From assembly GCF_011100465.1 (NCBI RefSeq), contig NZ_CP049740.1, forward strand, positions 1,976,001-2,040,000: DNA of 64,000 nt, given 5' to 3'. Source of the stretch: Jeotgalibaca arthritidis. GTDB taxonomy: Bacteria > Bacillota > Bacilli > Lactobacillales > Aerococcaceae. The position numbers and the translations under genes are program-made. Shown here one piece after another: positions 34,859 through 44,123 of this stretch. The first letter of the stretch is position 1. Every line of letters starts with the position of its first letter. The notes beneath the pieces were generated by a model. The model was given only the letters and a program-made list of their open reading frames with translations. It ran no database searches and was not told where the DNA came from.

Positions 34859-34887
34859 ATTATACTATTTTCATTTTTCATGTGCAA
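34859..34887 (-). promoter_or_regulatory. Promoter of zwf
   Basis: On the minus strand TTGCAC and TATAAT are separated by 17 nt, about 40 nt from the start codon. Confidence 0.8.
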
Positions 34888-34965
34888 GCTTGTATTTAAG
34901 AGAATGAAAATTAGCTTTGACAGTTTATGAGAAATTTGAAATAAAAAGAAGGTCCGTGTCAAATG

Positions 34966-34974
34966 TGCTATAAT
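34966..34974 (+). promoter_or_regulatory. Extended -10 promoter for cshB
   Basis: TGC-TATAAT extended -10 box without a clear -35 box, about 30 nt upstream of the start codon. Confidence 0.5.
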
Positions 34975-35004
34975 AACAAAAAATAGATTTACAAGAGGTG
35001 GAGT

Positions 35005-36330
35005 ATGAATTTTAAACAATATAACTTTCAGCCTTTTATTGGAGAAGCACTTGAAGAATTAGGGTTTAAAGAACCAACTGATATTCAACAACGTATCATT
35101 CCTATTATTCAAGCCAATAAAAGTGTTGTCGGTCGATCGCAAACGGGATCGGGAAAAAGCCATAGTTTCTTATTGCCGATTATAAACAAAGTAGATGCTA
35201 CAAAAGATGACGTTCAAACAGTTATCACTGCGCCTAGCCGTGAGCTAGCTGAACAACTCTATCAGGTAGCATTACAATTAGCCGCTCATGCTGAACAAGA
35301 AATCAGAGTTGTTAATTATGTGGGCGGAACAGATAAAAAACGTCAATTAGAAAAATTAGAAAACAGCCAACCACATATTGTTATTGGAACACCAGGCCGT
35401 ATTTTAGATTTGATTAATGAACAAGGATTAAAAGTCCATACAGCGTCAACCTTTGTTGTCGATGAAGCAGATATGACACTAGATTTAGGATTTTTACATG
35501 ACGTTGATCAAATTGCTGGTCGATTACCGAAAGATTTACAAATGTTAGTTTTCTCGGCAACGATTCCTCAAAAACTACAACCATTCCTAATGAAGTATAT
35601 GGAAAAACCACAAGTGATTAATCTAGAGCCTAAAAATATTATTGCACCATCTATTACAAACTATTTGTTACCAGCAAAAGGGAAATCTAAGATGGCTGTA
35701 TTAGAAGATGTTTTAGGAATTGGACAACAGTACTTTACCTTAATATTTGCTAATACCAAACAAAATGTTAACGAAATTGCTGATAGCTTGAAGGAAAAAG
35801 GCTACGATTGTGCTGTTTTGCATGGAGATGTACCAGCTCGTGAACGTAAACGAATTATGAGACGTGTTCATAATTTAGAATACCAATTAATGGTTGCAAC
35901 GGACTTAGCAGCTCGTGGGATTGATATTGAAGGTGTGTCACATGTTATCAATTATGAGATTCCAAAAGATAGTGACTTTTTCGTTCACCGTATTGGCCGT
36001 ACTGGACGTAATAATTTACCGGGAACTGCGATTACCCTTTATTCGCCAGATGAAGAAAAAGCAGTGAATGAATTAGAAGGAATAGGTATTCATTTCCAGA
36101 CTGTTCGGATTAAAGATGGTGGCTTTGAAGAAGTTGATGACCGTCGTAACCGTGATCGTGACCGCAAGTTGCTTAAGAGCCAAACTGAAGCAGATCCACG
36201 TATTAGAGGTATGGTTAAGAAGGCTAAGAAAAAAGTAAAACCAAACTATAAGCGTAAATTAAACGATCAAATCAAGAAGCAATTGAAAAAGAATAAAGGT
36301 ACCGATTTTAATCGTAAGAAAAAGAAATAA
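35005..36330 (+). CDS. cshB: DEAD-box RNA helicase CshB-like
   Basis: ATP-dependent RNA helicase likely acting in cold adaptation, mRNA turnover or ribosome assembly. The 441-residue protein has the Q-motif (FKEPTDIQQRIIPII), motif I QTGSGKS, VDEADM (motif II, DEAD), SAT in VFSATIP and motif VI HRIGRTGR. The tail beyond residue 370 is very basic, with many K and R residues, suited to RNA binding. The match to CshB over CshA rests on size and the basic tail. Confidence 0.93.
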   Translation: MNFKQYNFQPFIGEALEELGFKEPTDIQQRIIPIIQANKSVVGRSQTGSGKSHSFLLPIINKVDATKDDVQTVITAPSRELAEQLYQVALQLAAHAEQEIRVVNYVGGTDKKRQLEKLENSQPHIVIGTPGRILDLINEQGLKVHTASTFVVDEADMTLDLGFLHDVDQIAGRLPKDLQMLVFSATIPQKLQPFLMKYMEKPQVINLEPKNIIAPSITNYLLPAKGKSKMAVLEDVLGIGQQYFTLIFANTKQNVNEIADSLKEKGYDCAVLHGDVPARERKRIMRRVHNLEYQLMVATDLAARGIDIEGVSHVINYEIPKDSDFFVHRIGRTGRNNLPGTAITLYSPDEEKAVNELEGIGIHFQTVRIKDGGFEEVDDRRNRDRDRKLLKSQTEADPRIRGMVKKAKKKVKPNYKRKLNDQIKKQLKKNKGTDFNRKKKK

Positions 36331-36346
36331 GTATGTTATCGTTCAT

Positions 36347-36381
36347 ACAAAAGGAGCTGGATTTTTTCCAGCTCCTTTCCT
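36347..36381. terminator. Terminator between cshB and the DUF1189 gene
   Basis: AAAGGAGCTGG / CCAGCTCCTTT stem with a loop of six T. The T tract after the stem is weak on the plus strand and is TTTTG on the minus strand. Confidence 0.65.
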
Positions 36382-36418
36382 ATAATTATTGTACAAACGC
36401 CTTTTTTTATTCTATTTT

Positions 36419-37204
36419 TTAGGTGATATTTTTCAGATAACTTTTAATTCCTTTATTATACATATAGATGACAATAATCAACAAAATCAGGGTTTGAGCA
36501 CCTGGTTGAATACCAAAACTATTCATAATGGCTAATAGTGCCATAGGTACGACTGCTGCTGTCATAATCATCTTCCAATTTACAGCAAAGGGAAGGCGTA
36601 TTCTCATAAAGGATGTCCATAGATTAGCAAAGATAGTTAAATAAAGCAGATAAAAACTAGCTTCGATGAGGCCAGCTAGAAAACTAAATAGAATGAGCAA
36701 AGGAATAAACAACCACCCGATTTGACTAAACTGTAACAAAAAACTTCTGATAAACTGATCAGTTGTACCGTTCAAATCTTTGTAATTAAAAGCAATCGGA
36801 CGATTAGATGTATAGACGGTAATCGCATCTTTTCCAAAAACAATCCCTATGGGAGCTGCTTCAATTGCTCTTGTTTTCAAGTTGTCATCATATTTTTGGT
36901 TAGGATCAATAATCAGAGTGACAAAGTCAGTTTTACTAACAATCGCTTTCTCTAGGGTAGGTTCAAAGACAATCTGATCATTTTCAATAGTGAAAGTAGG
37001 TAAATAGGCTTCTGTACTTGCCATATTACTAGCTAAAACATCGTATTGAAATAGTCCCGATGAAAAATAAGGGATGGTGGTAAAAAAGCAAATCATTAGG
37101 TATAAAGCAATGGATTTTCGTTTACTTAAATCCATCGCCCGCCATAATTCACCTGGATTGAAGAAGCTCGTTTTGATTAAAGTTAAAAGGGCTATGGGGA
37201 TCAC
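36419..37204 (-). CDS. DUF1189 family membrane protein
   Basis: A 261-residue membrane protein. An N-terminal segment is followed by a membrane helix (SIALYLMICFFTTIPYFS), then an extracellular-like domain (about residues 60-165). At least three more helices follow (IGWLFIPLLILFSFLAGLIEA, MIMTAAVVPMALLAIM, TLILLIIVIYMYN). This matches the DUF1189 family, which has no established function. It starts with GTG and lacks a strong ribosome-binding site; an ATG 4 nt upstream is out of frame. The start is therefore uncertain. Confidence 0.75.
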   Translation of the reverse strand: MIPIALLTLIKTSFFNPGELWRAMDLSKRKSIALYLMICFFTTIPYFSSGLFQYDVLASNMASTEAYLPTFTIENDQIVFEPTLEKAIVSKTDFVTLIIDPNQKYDDNLKTRAIEAAPIGIVFGKDAITVYTSNRPIAFNYKDLNGTTDQFIRSFLLQFSQIGWLFIPLLILFSFLAGLIEASFYLLYLTIFANLWTSFMRIRLPFAVNWKMIMTAAVVPMALLAIMNSFGIQPGAQTLILLIIVIYMYNKGIKSYLKNIT

Positions 37205-37294
37205 TCATTTCTTTTTAAATACGTTCTTACACTAAGCTTATCGAAAAATAAATGAAAAGGCAATTCAGAAAAATAAAGGAATATGCTTTTTACT

Positions 37295-37323
37295 TTGAAA
37301 TATATAGTGCATCGTGGTAATCT
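37295..37323 (+). promoter_or_regulatory. Promoter for sodA
   Basis: TTGAAA and TAATCT are separated by 17 nt, about 40 nt before the ATG. No PerR or Fur box was recognised. Confidence 0.6.
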
Positions 37324-37364
37324 TATATTAGATTCAAATTTCAATTTTTAGGAGGAATTTAGAA

Positions 37365-37973
37365 ATGGCATACACTTTACCAGATCTACCATACGATTAC
37401 GATGCATTGGAGCCACATATTGATACTGAAACCATGCATTTGCACCATGACAAACATCATGCAACTTACGTGAGCAATGCGAACGCAGCATTGGAAAAAC
37501 ATCCGGAATTAGCTGAGAAATCAGTTGAAGAATTGCTAGCTGCAATTGATTCAGTACCTGAAGATGTTCAAACAGCGTTAAGAAATAATGCTGGTGGTCA
37601 CGCAAACCACAGTTTATTCTGGGAAGTTCTTTCTCCAAATGGCGGCGGAGAGCCAACAGGCGCAATCAAAGCTGCAATTGATGAAGCTTTCGGAAGCTTC
37701 GATGCATTCAAAGAAAAATTTGCTGCAGCAGCAACAACTCGCTTTGGTTCAGGTTGGGCTTGGTTAGTTGTGACTGACGGTAAATTAGAAGTAACATCTA
37801 CACCAAACCAAGACAGCCCATTAATGGAAGGTAAAACACCTGTATTAGGCTTAGATGTTTGGGAACATGCTTACTACTTAAACTTCAAAAACGTTCGTCC
37901 GAACTACATTAGCGCATTCTGGAATATCGTTAACTGGGATGAAGTTAACAAACGTTACGAAGCAGCTAAATAA
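37365..37973 (+). CDS. sodA: Superoxide dismutase (Mn/Fe)
   Basis: Cytosolic dismutase of 202 residues. Metal ligands are visible as H27 in MHLHHDKHH, His in [10 protein letters not shown] and the Asp and His of [13 protein letters not shown]. The GSGWAWLV segment and the Gln pattern around TPNQDSP are those of Mn/Fe-SODs; Mn is more usual in lactic acid bacteria, but the metal cannot be proved from sequence. The ribosome-binding site is AGGAGGA. Codon use is strongly biased, suggesting high expression. Confidence 0.96.
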   Translation: MAYTLPDLPYDYDALEPHIDTETMHLHHDKHHATYVSNANAALEKHPELAEKSVEELLAAIDSVPEDVQTALRNNAGGHANHSLFWEVLSPNGGGEPTGAIKAAIDEAFGSFDAFKEKFAAAATTRFGSGWAWLVVTDGKLEVTSTPNQDSPLMEGKTPVLGLDVWEHAYYLNFKNVRPNYISAFWNIVNWDEVNKRYEAAK

Positions 37974-37978
37974 CAAAC

Positions 37979-38005
37979 AAAAAACCACTCTGTGAGTGGT
38001 TTTTT
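37979..38005 (+). terminator. Intrinsic terminator after sodA
   Basis: AAAACCACTC-TGT-GAGTGGTTTT stem and T run. The T run is the first part of the short intergenic repeat copy. Confidence 0.9.
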
Positions 38006-38073
38006 TGTAGACTAGGGGATTATAAGTTCAGCCATCAATGTCTAGCTCCCAAGGCGGACTTGTCCGCTTTTCT
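37999..38073 (+). repeat. Modular intergenic repeat, short copy
   Basis: The 54 nt from the terminator T run (GTAGACTAGGGGATTATAAG...) and the last 20 nt (CGGACTTGTCCGCTTTTCTT) match the copy at 30 kb exactly, without the long insert. It lies between convergent sodA and yfhO and ends 6 nt from the yfhO stop codon. Confidence 0.92.
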
Positions 38074-38078
38074 TATGC

Positions 38079-40712
38079 TTACTTTTTACGACGTTTGACT
38101 AGAATGATTATTAGAACAGTCACAGAGCCCGCTATTGAAATGGCAATACCTTCTTTTAAGTAAGGCGTCATATAGGAAAGGGTAATGGTATGCTCTCCTG
38201 GCGCAATATCTGCGCCAATTAATCCATTCAAGACAGGGTATGTTTCTGTTTTTTGGCCATCGATATGTAACTCCCAACCTTCAGAATAGGGAATGGTCAT
38301 CATAAAGACGGTATGGTCTGGCGATGTTGTTAGCGTTCCTTCGATATGGGTCTGGCTAAAGGTAGAAATATTAAGGCCATTATCTTGAATTTGGTCAGCT
38401 AACTCTTCAAATAAATCACTTCTAAAGCGAAACACGCGTAAGTCTCGAATGGTTAGACTATCTTCTAATAAATCAAAGCCAAAGCGAATGGTTTCACCTT
38501 TTTGCCCACTAGCGACATTGATAATCTGATCGTTACGATAGGTTTTATAGTAGGCCAGTCGTTCGCCATCTAAAGTGAGTGTGGTATCTTCATCATCAAT
38601 TCTAGAATCAAGTGTCAGATAATAGGACTCATTTGTTTGTGGCGTAAATTGAAATTCAATGCTCGCATCTTTGGTGGAATCATTCTTTGTATAGGTCTGA
38701 TTAACGGATTCCGATGCTAGACTAGATACATTTGATGTTACAGTTGATTCGATGCCGATTTCTTGATAGTAGGACGAAGGTAGGGCATCGATAGTCATTG
38801 CCTGTAATAGGCGTTCTTGATTGCCAATCGGATCATTATCTTTTAAATCAACGTCTTTAATAGCATCTGGTATAGCGAAGGCTAGTGAAAAGGCGTGAGG
38901 ATTTTGATAAATACTCGTTCGGTAATTTTCGTTTACTTTTTGGTAATAATTAAAATCACGTCTTGTAGAATTAGGGAAAATCTTATAAATAGCTGCGTTG
39001 TTTTCTAAATTAGAAGGCAAGTCATTATTCTGAGCTAAATACTTAATCGCAAAAAAAGCATCTGTAAAAAGAGTTCCTGATGAATAAGAAACGAAGCCAT
39101 TGCCATCTGGAAAACCAAGATAGCCATATAGTTCAGGCACCTCTTTTTCAAAAGTTGAACTGAAATGTGAAGCAGACGGATAATTGGCCTGGAAGCTGTC
39201 ATTTTTTGACCGTTGAAAGACCTTTTCGATTCGGTAAAACTCATCATCTTGCGGTCGAATTCCTTGTAATAAGTCATCTAGAACGAGTTGGTAATCGTTA
39301 AAAGGTGACATTTTAACATAACTCAATCGACTCAAATTAATAGCCGCATTGGTCGTCATTTCAATGCTTACCAGTAACAATAAGACAATTGGCATCCATT
39401 TATAATTGACTTCCTTTAACAAGAGTAAAATAATCATTGCGATAAGGAAGAGAGCAGTGACCAGAACTTGAATAGGGATTACAAAGTCAAAGTTGAAATC
39501 TAATACATATAAAGCGCTAGCTGTTTGAGCAAGCAGTAGTAGACAGGCGAATGTTAATGGGAAAGAGTCTAATTTTTTAATACTCCGATAGCCATTTAAA
39601 ATAAAGAAAAAACATACTAAAAACGAAAAACGATAAGGATACCAAATTGGATTTTGGAAACCATGCCAAATTTTATTTAAGTATTGACTGTTCATCGATA
39701 AAAAGAAGATGATGACTAGTATGACAGAGGTTAATTTTTCTCTTAATGGAAAATTCTTGTTAAAGAAATAAAATAAAAAGCCAATTAAAGCGAGGCTTCC
39801 GACAAATAAATTAGGATAGCCACTAGGCATCTGATCGAAATTAAAAGAGCCGACATAAAATTTAGACAACAATTCAATAAAAGGATAGTCAAATCCCCAA
39901 TTAATAGTGTCTGAAGCGTAGCTTGCCTTTCCTCCTAGTAATGAAATGAAATTAGGGAGGAGCGAAAAGGCAGCAAGTGTTGCTGCTAAAATGGAATAAA
40001 AGGCAAAGCGAACAGTTTGCTTAAGAAGACCTTTAAAATGATGGCTAGTTTCTTGTTTGGATAAGGCGAATATAAAATAAAAACATAAAAACAAGCAAAT
40101 CATATAGCCAATATAATAATGTAAAAATAACATAAGAGCGAGACTTAGACTATAAGTTAGGCCACTTTCACCATCAATGAGCTTTTCTAAACCCAGAATA
40201 ATAAGGGGTAATAGAACTAAGCCATCTAACCACATAACATTTAACTGGTTGGCAATAGTATAACCCATTAAGGCATAAGATAAGGCAAAGGCAGGCACTA
40301 AATAGTCATTGCCATCGAATCGTTTTATTAAGAGGTAGGCAAATGATAAACCGGAACATGATATTTTAAGTAAAATTAACAGTGTTACACCAACAGCCAA
40401 TAATCGCTGAGGGAAGAGTAAGAGTAAGAGGTTGAACGGGCTGTTTAAATAATAACCCCATAAACCGACCATGTCACCGCCGATACCTTTTACAAACGAA
40501 TAAAAAAACGCTTGAGGTTCATGCAGGATGGTGTGACGATAATAGCTGTAAAAGTCAACGTATTGTTGACCCAAGTCAATAGTAAGCAAGGTGCTATTAC
40601 CAAAAGGAAAGACACCCATAAAGATGTAAATCAATCCTAAAATAGTAAATGGCATGAAAAATGATAGGAGTAATAATTTCTTTTTCTTATCGATGCCGTC
40701 AAACGTCAACAT
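38079..40712 (-). CDS. YfhO-family membrane glycosyltransferase-like protein
   Basis: Large membrane protein (877 residues) of the YfhO family, GT-C-fold proteins required for glycosylation of lipoteichoic acid in Bacillus and Listeria. A dozen or more hydrophobic helices cover about residues 15-440. The early loop LTIDLGQQYVDFYSYYRHT contains the acidic motif expected near a GT-C active site. A large extracellular domain follows, then a last membrane helix and a basic end (VKRRKK). An in-frame ATG 48 nt upstream lacks a ribosome-binding site; the start used here lies 9 nt behind AAAGGAGA. No csbB- or gtcA-like partner gene is nearby. Confidence 0.88.
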   Translation of the reverse strand: MLTFDGIDKKKKLLLLSFFMPFTILGLIYIFMGVFPFGNSTLLTIDLGQQYVDFYSYYRHTILHEPQAFFYSFVKGIGGDMVGLWGYYLNSPFNLLLLLFPQRLLAVGVTLLILLKISCSGLSFAYLLIKRFDGNDYLVPAFALSYALMGYTIANQLNVMWLDGLVLLPLIILGLEKLIDGESGLTYSLSLALMLFLHYYIGYMICLFLCFYFIFALSKQETSHHFKGLLKQTVRFAFYSILAATLAAFSLLPNFISLLGGKASYASDTINWGFDYPFIELLSKFYVGSFNFDQMPSGYPNLFVGSLALIGFLFYFFNKNFPLREKLTSVILVIIFFLSMNSQYLNKIWHGFQNPIWYPYRFSFLVCFFFILNGYRSIKKLDSFPLTFACLLLLAQTASALYVLDFNFDFVIPIQVLVTALFLIAMIILLLLKEVNYKWMPIVLLLLVSIEMTTNAAINLSRLSYVKMSPFNDYQLVLDDLLQGIRPQDDEFYRIEKVFQRSKNDSFQANYPSASHFSSTFEKEVPELYGYLGFPDGNGFVSYSSGTLFTDAFFAIKYLAQNNDLPSNLENNAAIYKIFPNSTRRDFNYYQKVNENYRTSIYQNPHAFSLAFAIPDAIKDVDLKDNDPIGNQERLLQAMTIDALPSSYYQEIGIESTVTSNVSSLASESVNQTYTKNDSTKDASIEFQFTPQTNESYYLTLDSRIDDEDTTLTLDGERLAYYKTYRNDQIINVASGQKGETIRFGFDLLEDSLTIRDLRVFRFRSDLFEELADQIQDNGLNISTFSQTHIEGTLTTSPDHTVFMMTIPYSEGWELHIDGQKTETYPVLNGLIGADIAPGEHTITLSYMTPYLKEGIAISIAGSVTVLIIILVKRRKK

Positions 40713-40745
40713 AAAACAGTGTCTCCTTTCGAAATAATCATCTGA

Positions 40746-40774
40746 ATTATAAAATAACACAGTTGGCTTTTTAA
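40746..40774 (-). promoter_or_regulatory. Possible promoter of the yfhO-type gene
   Basis: On the minus strand TTAAAA and TATAAT with 17-nt spacing; the -35 box is weak. Confidence 0.45.
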
Positions 40775-40822
40775 TGCACTGTTTCCTCTGGATAATCTTA
40801 TAGTAACCTTATATTTTAAACA

Positions 40823-40850
40823 TTGTCTAGCTAATCTTTTTTGTTATAAT
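40823..40850 (+). promoter_or_regulatory. Promoter of the PBP2b gene
   Basis: TTGTCT and TATAAT with 16-nt spacing and a TGT extended -10 element. Confidence 0.7.
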
Positions 40851-40888
40851 AGGGTATTGAAAAAGAAAATTATATAGGAGTGTGGACA

Positions 40889-42922
40889 TTGGGAAAGTCT
40901 AACCAAAATCAAAAGAAAAAGAAGTCTCACATACCTTTTCGTTTGAATTTACTATTTTTTATTGTATTTGCGCTGTTTTCTACGATTATTGTGCGTTTAG
41001 GATACTTGCAAATTATTAGAGGCGAAGAATTTGAAGCCATCGTTAGAAGAACTGAAACAACCAATGTGACGCAAAGTGTACCAAGAGGATTAATTTATGA
41101 TCGCAACGGTGAAGTGCTAGTTGGGAATGAGGCACAACATGCGATCATTTTTACCCGAGGAACAGATGATACGGCTGCTAATATGGCAGAAACAGCCCGT
41201 AAATTGGCTGACATTATTACCGTCGATGTAGAAGGATTAACGGAACGTGATTTGAAAGATTACTGGGCTGCAAGCAATCGTGAGGCACTCTTGGATCGAT
41301 TAAGTGATGATGAAAAGGCGCTGTCTGGTGATGAGATTTACGAAGTTGAACTTTCTAAGATTACAGCGGAAGATATTGCCTTTTCTGATGTTGAGAAACA
41401 AGCCACTGCTATTTTCAAAAGTATGAATAGTGCAACTGCATTGACTACTGTAAATATTAAAAATACAGCTGTAACCGACAAAGAGTTGGCAATTGTTAGT
41501 GAGAATATTAGCCAATTACCTGGGATTGACGTTTCAAAGGATTGGACGCGTGTTTATCCGCATGGCGATTTGTTAAAAACCATATTTGGTGGTGTAACCT
41601 CAGAAAAAGCGGGTATTCCAACCAACTTAGTTGAAAGTTATTTGGCAAAAGGTTATGCAAGAAACGACCGTGTAGGAAATGCCTATTTAGAACAACAATA
41701 CGAAACCGTATTAAGAGGAACAAAGGCACAATATGAGACAGTCACCGACCAAGATGGCGAAACAGTAAAGACGACACAAACTTATATTGGTAAACAAGGT
41801 GATAACTTGCTGTTAACCATCGACATTGAATTCCAGAAGCAACTAGAAGACATTGCAACAAATTATTTAGCTAGCCAATCAGACGCTTGGGGAGACCGAA
41901 TTTATATTGTGGCGATGAATCCTCAAAATGGTGACATTTTAGGGATGACAGGGAAAACAATTGATAAATCGACGGGTGAAATATCTGATAGTGTTCATGG
42001 TGTCTTAAATGAAAGTTTTATTGTGGGGTCCTCTATGAAGGGGGCAACTGTTTTATCAGGTTATATGGATGGTGTTATTTCAGAAACAGATAATACGATG
42101 ATTGATGAACCCATGAAATTTGAAGCAACAAATAAAATTGCATCACTCTTTAATCAGTCATACAACAACCGTGTATCGCTTAGTGATATTTTAGCACTTG
42201 AAAAATCTTCTAACACCTATATGGCAAAAATAGCCATGATGATGGGTGGGAAGTATACCTATGAATATGAAGAAAAGATTGATATGAATGCCGAACTAGC
42301 TCTATCTAAACTACGCTCTTATTACGCTCAGTTTGGGCTAGGTGTTCGAACAGGCATTGACTTACCAGCTGAATCAACGGGATTTGTTGGTCAATTAGAA
42401 AATCCAGGGCAAGCCCTTTTCGAATCGTTCGGTCAGTTTGATAACTACACTCCAATGCAGTTGGCGCAATATATTTTGACTATTGCCAACGGCGGAACGC
42501 GTTATGCACCACGATTAGTTAAGGAGATTCGTGGAACAGACAGCGATGGTAGTTTGGGACAAGTAGAATTGGTTGTTCAACCCAAAGTTATGAATGAATT
42601 GAATGTTAGTGATGAAGCAATTGCTCGTGTTCATCAAGGAATGTGGCAAGTGATGCATAGTCCGACTGCTGCCTCAACACGTATTTTTGGTGCTAACTAT
42701 AAAAATAGAGCAGCCGGTAAAACAGGGACAGGGGAGTCATTCTATCAAGGAAATGTGAAGTCTTTGACCGGGGAACAGACAACGAACTCAACATTTGTTG
42801 CCTTTGCACCCTTTGAAAATCCAGAAATTTCAATTGCAGTGGTTATTCCCTATTTATTAAATGATACGTCACCATCTACGGGCATAGCCAAGGAAGTCTT
42901 GGATGCATATTTCGGAGATTAA
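40889..42922 (+). CDS. Class B penicillin-binding protein, PBP2b-like transpeptidase
   Basis: Monofunctional transpeptidase that cross-links peptidoglycan, most likely in the elongation machinery. It has a short basic cytoplasmic start, one membrane helix (LNLLFFIVFALFSTIIVRLGYL), a dimerisation domain (about residues 55-300) with VPRGLIYDRNGEVL, and the transpeptidase domain. Active-site motifs are SSMK (SxxK), SSN (SxN) in LEKSSNTYM, and KTGT in AAGKTGTGES. The length (677 residues) equals streptococcal PBP2b. An in-frame GTG 9 nt upstream is part of the AGGAGTG site, so the TTG was chosen. It is monocistronic. Confidence 0.92.
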   Translation: MGKSNQNQKKKKSHIPFRLNLLFFIVFALFSTIIVRLGYLQIIRGEEFEAIVRRTETTNVTQSVPRGLIYDRNGEVLVGNEAQHAIIFTRGTDDTAANMAETARKLADIITVDVEGLTERDLKDYWAASNREALLDRLSDDEKALSGDEIYEVELSKITAEDIAFSDVEKQATAIFKSMNSATALTTVNIKNTAVTDKELAIVSENISQLPGIDVSKDWTRVYPHGDLLKTIFGGVTSEKAGIPTNLVESYLAKGYARNDRVGNAYLEQQYETVLRGTKAQYETVTDQDGETVKTTQTYIGKQGDNLLLTIDIEFQKQLEDIATNYLASQSDAWGDRIYIVAMNPQNGDILGMTGKTIDKSTGEISDSVHGVLNESFIVGSSMKGATVLSGYMDGVISETDNTMIDEPMKFEATNKIASLFNQSYNNRVSLSDILALEKSSNTYMAKIAMMMGGKYTYEYEEKIDMNAELALSKLRSYYAQFGLGVRTGIDLPAESTGFVGQLENPGQALFESFGQFDNYTPMQLAQYILTIANGGTRYAPRLVKEIRGTDSDGSLGQVELVVQPKVMNELNVSDEAIARVHQGMWQVMHSPTAASTRIFGANYKNRAAGKTGTGESFYQGNVKSLTGEQTTNSTFVAFAPFENPEISIAVVIPYLLNDTSPSTGIAKEVLDAYFGD

Positions 42923-42927
42923 ACAAC

Positions 42928-42977
42928 AAAAAAGTAAGTAGAATCTTTTTTTTGGAAGATTCTACTTACTTTTTTTA
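42928..42977. terminator. Bidirectional terminator after the PBP2b gene
   Basis: AAAAAGTAAGTAGAATCTT pairs with AAGATTCTACTTACTTTTT around a T-rich loop. A and T runs on both sides serve the convergent genes. Confidence 0.92.
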
Positions 42978-42979
42978 CA

Positions 42980-43516
42980 TTATTCCATAGTGATGGCATC
43001 CAAAATAATATAATACCCCATATCTTGTGAGAGTTCGTAGTTACCATATTGTAATTTTGAAGTTAAATTATTCTCTTCTAAATAGTTTTGAGCCGACTCA
43101 ATATCGTCTATTAATCCGGCGTTAAGAAGATTTTGAAGAACAACTGATGAGGGTTGCCCTTCATCGATTGTGAAAATGACAACGTCATTATTGACAGTCT
43201 GTTCTTCTTCAACATTATCACTATTACTACTATCTTCAATAGTTGTACTATCAGTTGCTTGGTCAGACTCGGCTTCGTCGCTTGTTTCGCTAGAATGATT
43301 TGTTTCTTCATCGACATGTGTTGCCTGTAGTTTCTCATACTCACTAAGCAGTGACTCATATTGCTCTTTATAGTTAATGTCATCGTTAGCTGATTCAGCA
43401 TGCTGACCGTTATTAACTTCTGCTTTAGATGAGGGCATTAATACTTCATAAGCAGATAAAAACAAAGCTGATATAAAAAAACCTAGTGCTAAAAATCGTA
43501 ATCTATCTTTAATCAT
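42980..43516 (-). CDS. Membrane-anchored protein with a YceG/MltG-like small domain
   Basis: A 178-residue protein with an N-terminal membrane helix (LALGFFISALFLSAYEVLM), a coiled-coil stretch, and a long linker rich in S, E, D and T (about residues 60-110). The C-terminal domain of about 65 residues reads VVIFTIDEGQPSSVVLQNLL, then AGLIDDIESAQNYLEENNL and LQYGNYELSQDM. That pattern resembles the LysM-like module at the start of endolytic transglycosylases MltG/YceG, but the catalytic domain is absent. It may be a cell-wall-binding accessory protein. It is followed on the same strand by nothing but the shared terminator. Function inferred weakly. Confidence 0.7.
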   Translation of the reverse strand: MIKDRLRFLALGFFISALFLSAYEVLMPSSKAEVNNGQHAESANDDINYKEQYESLLSEYEKLQATHVDEETNHSSETSDEAESDQATDSTTIEDSSNSDNVEEEQTVNNDVVIFTIDEGQPSSVVLQNLLNAGLIDDIESAQNYLEENNLTSKLQYGNYELSQDMGYYIILDAITME

Positions 43517-43543
43517 GGTCTATCCTTTCTAAACGAAAGCTGA

Positions 43544-43906
43544 CTAGTTCGTGCTTTCTTGATGGTTATCAAGAATAAGTTGAACAGTGGTTTCAGGAAG
43601 AACCAGTTGTTCAGCGATCTCATCAATCGTTTTTCCTTTTTGGTGAAGCGTAATGGCATGCTGTTTGGTAATAGCATTTAGTTTTTTTATAGGGAGCTCT
43701 TCTGGTTCATTGTTCTCTTCCTCAGAAAGTGATTTCTCTATTGCAACAATACGGTTTTTAAGGCCATGCATGTCTTCTGTCATTTGAAGGGTAAACGTTC
43801 CAATCTCAGTTAGTAAGGCATGATCATCTTCCTTAGCGAAGAATGAGATTATTAACAGCACTACGGCAATAACTAGTAATATAATAACAAGTATCCATAA
43901 ATTCAT
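43544..43906 (-). CDS. Small membrane protein with C-terminal helix-turn-helix-like segment
   Basis: A 120-residue protein. One N-terminal membrane helix (LVIILLVIAVVLLIISFF) is followed by a probable coiled coil (about residues 25-65). The C-terminal segment HAITLHQKGKTIDEIAEQLVLPETTVQLIL looks like a helix-turn-helix. The layout recalls SwrB/YlxL-type (DUF6115) proteins, but I cannot confirm the family. It is 27 nt upstream of the YceG-like gene on the same strand, so the two are probably co-expressed. Confidence 0.65.
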   Translation of the reverse strand: MNLWILVIILLVIAVVLLIISFFAKEDDHALLTEIGTFTLQMTEDMHGLKNRIVAIEKSLSEEENNEPEELPIKKLNAITKQHAITLHQKGKTIDEIAEQLVLPETTVQLILDNHQESTN

Positions 43907-44032
43907 CTTTTCACCTCTATTCTAAACAAGTGGTCACTTATAACATTTTAATGAAATGAGAAACTTTCTGCAACTAGAAGTTAGCTCTTTTTTTTCTTTG
44001 GATTTTGTGTATAATAAATAGTGTTGTCATAA

Positions 44033-44066
44033 AAGACTGGATTATCAGTCTTGAAAATGATACAAT
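44033..44066 (+). promoter_or_regulatory. Promoter region of rpmG with adjacent hairpin
   Basis: TGA-TACAAT is an extended -10 box at 44058-44066. An AAGACTG / CAGTCTT inverted repeat (44034-44052) occupies the region where a -35 box would lie and could be an operator. No known regulator site matched. Confidence 0.4.
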
Positions 44067-44123
44067 GCAACAAGTAAGAAGATGAAAGACTCTTCAATTT
44101 TTTTATGTTTGGAGGTTTGACTA

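Noticed and set aside
37205-37364. Small gene between the DUF1189 gene and sodA
   Set aside because: Only a promoter and AT-rich DNA; no frame with start and ribosome-binding site.
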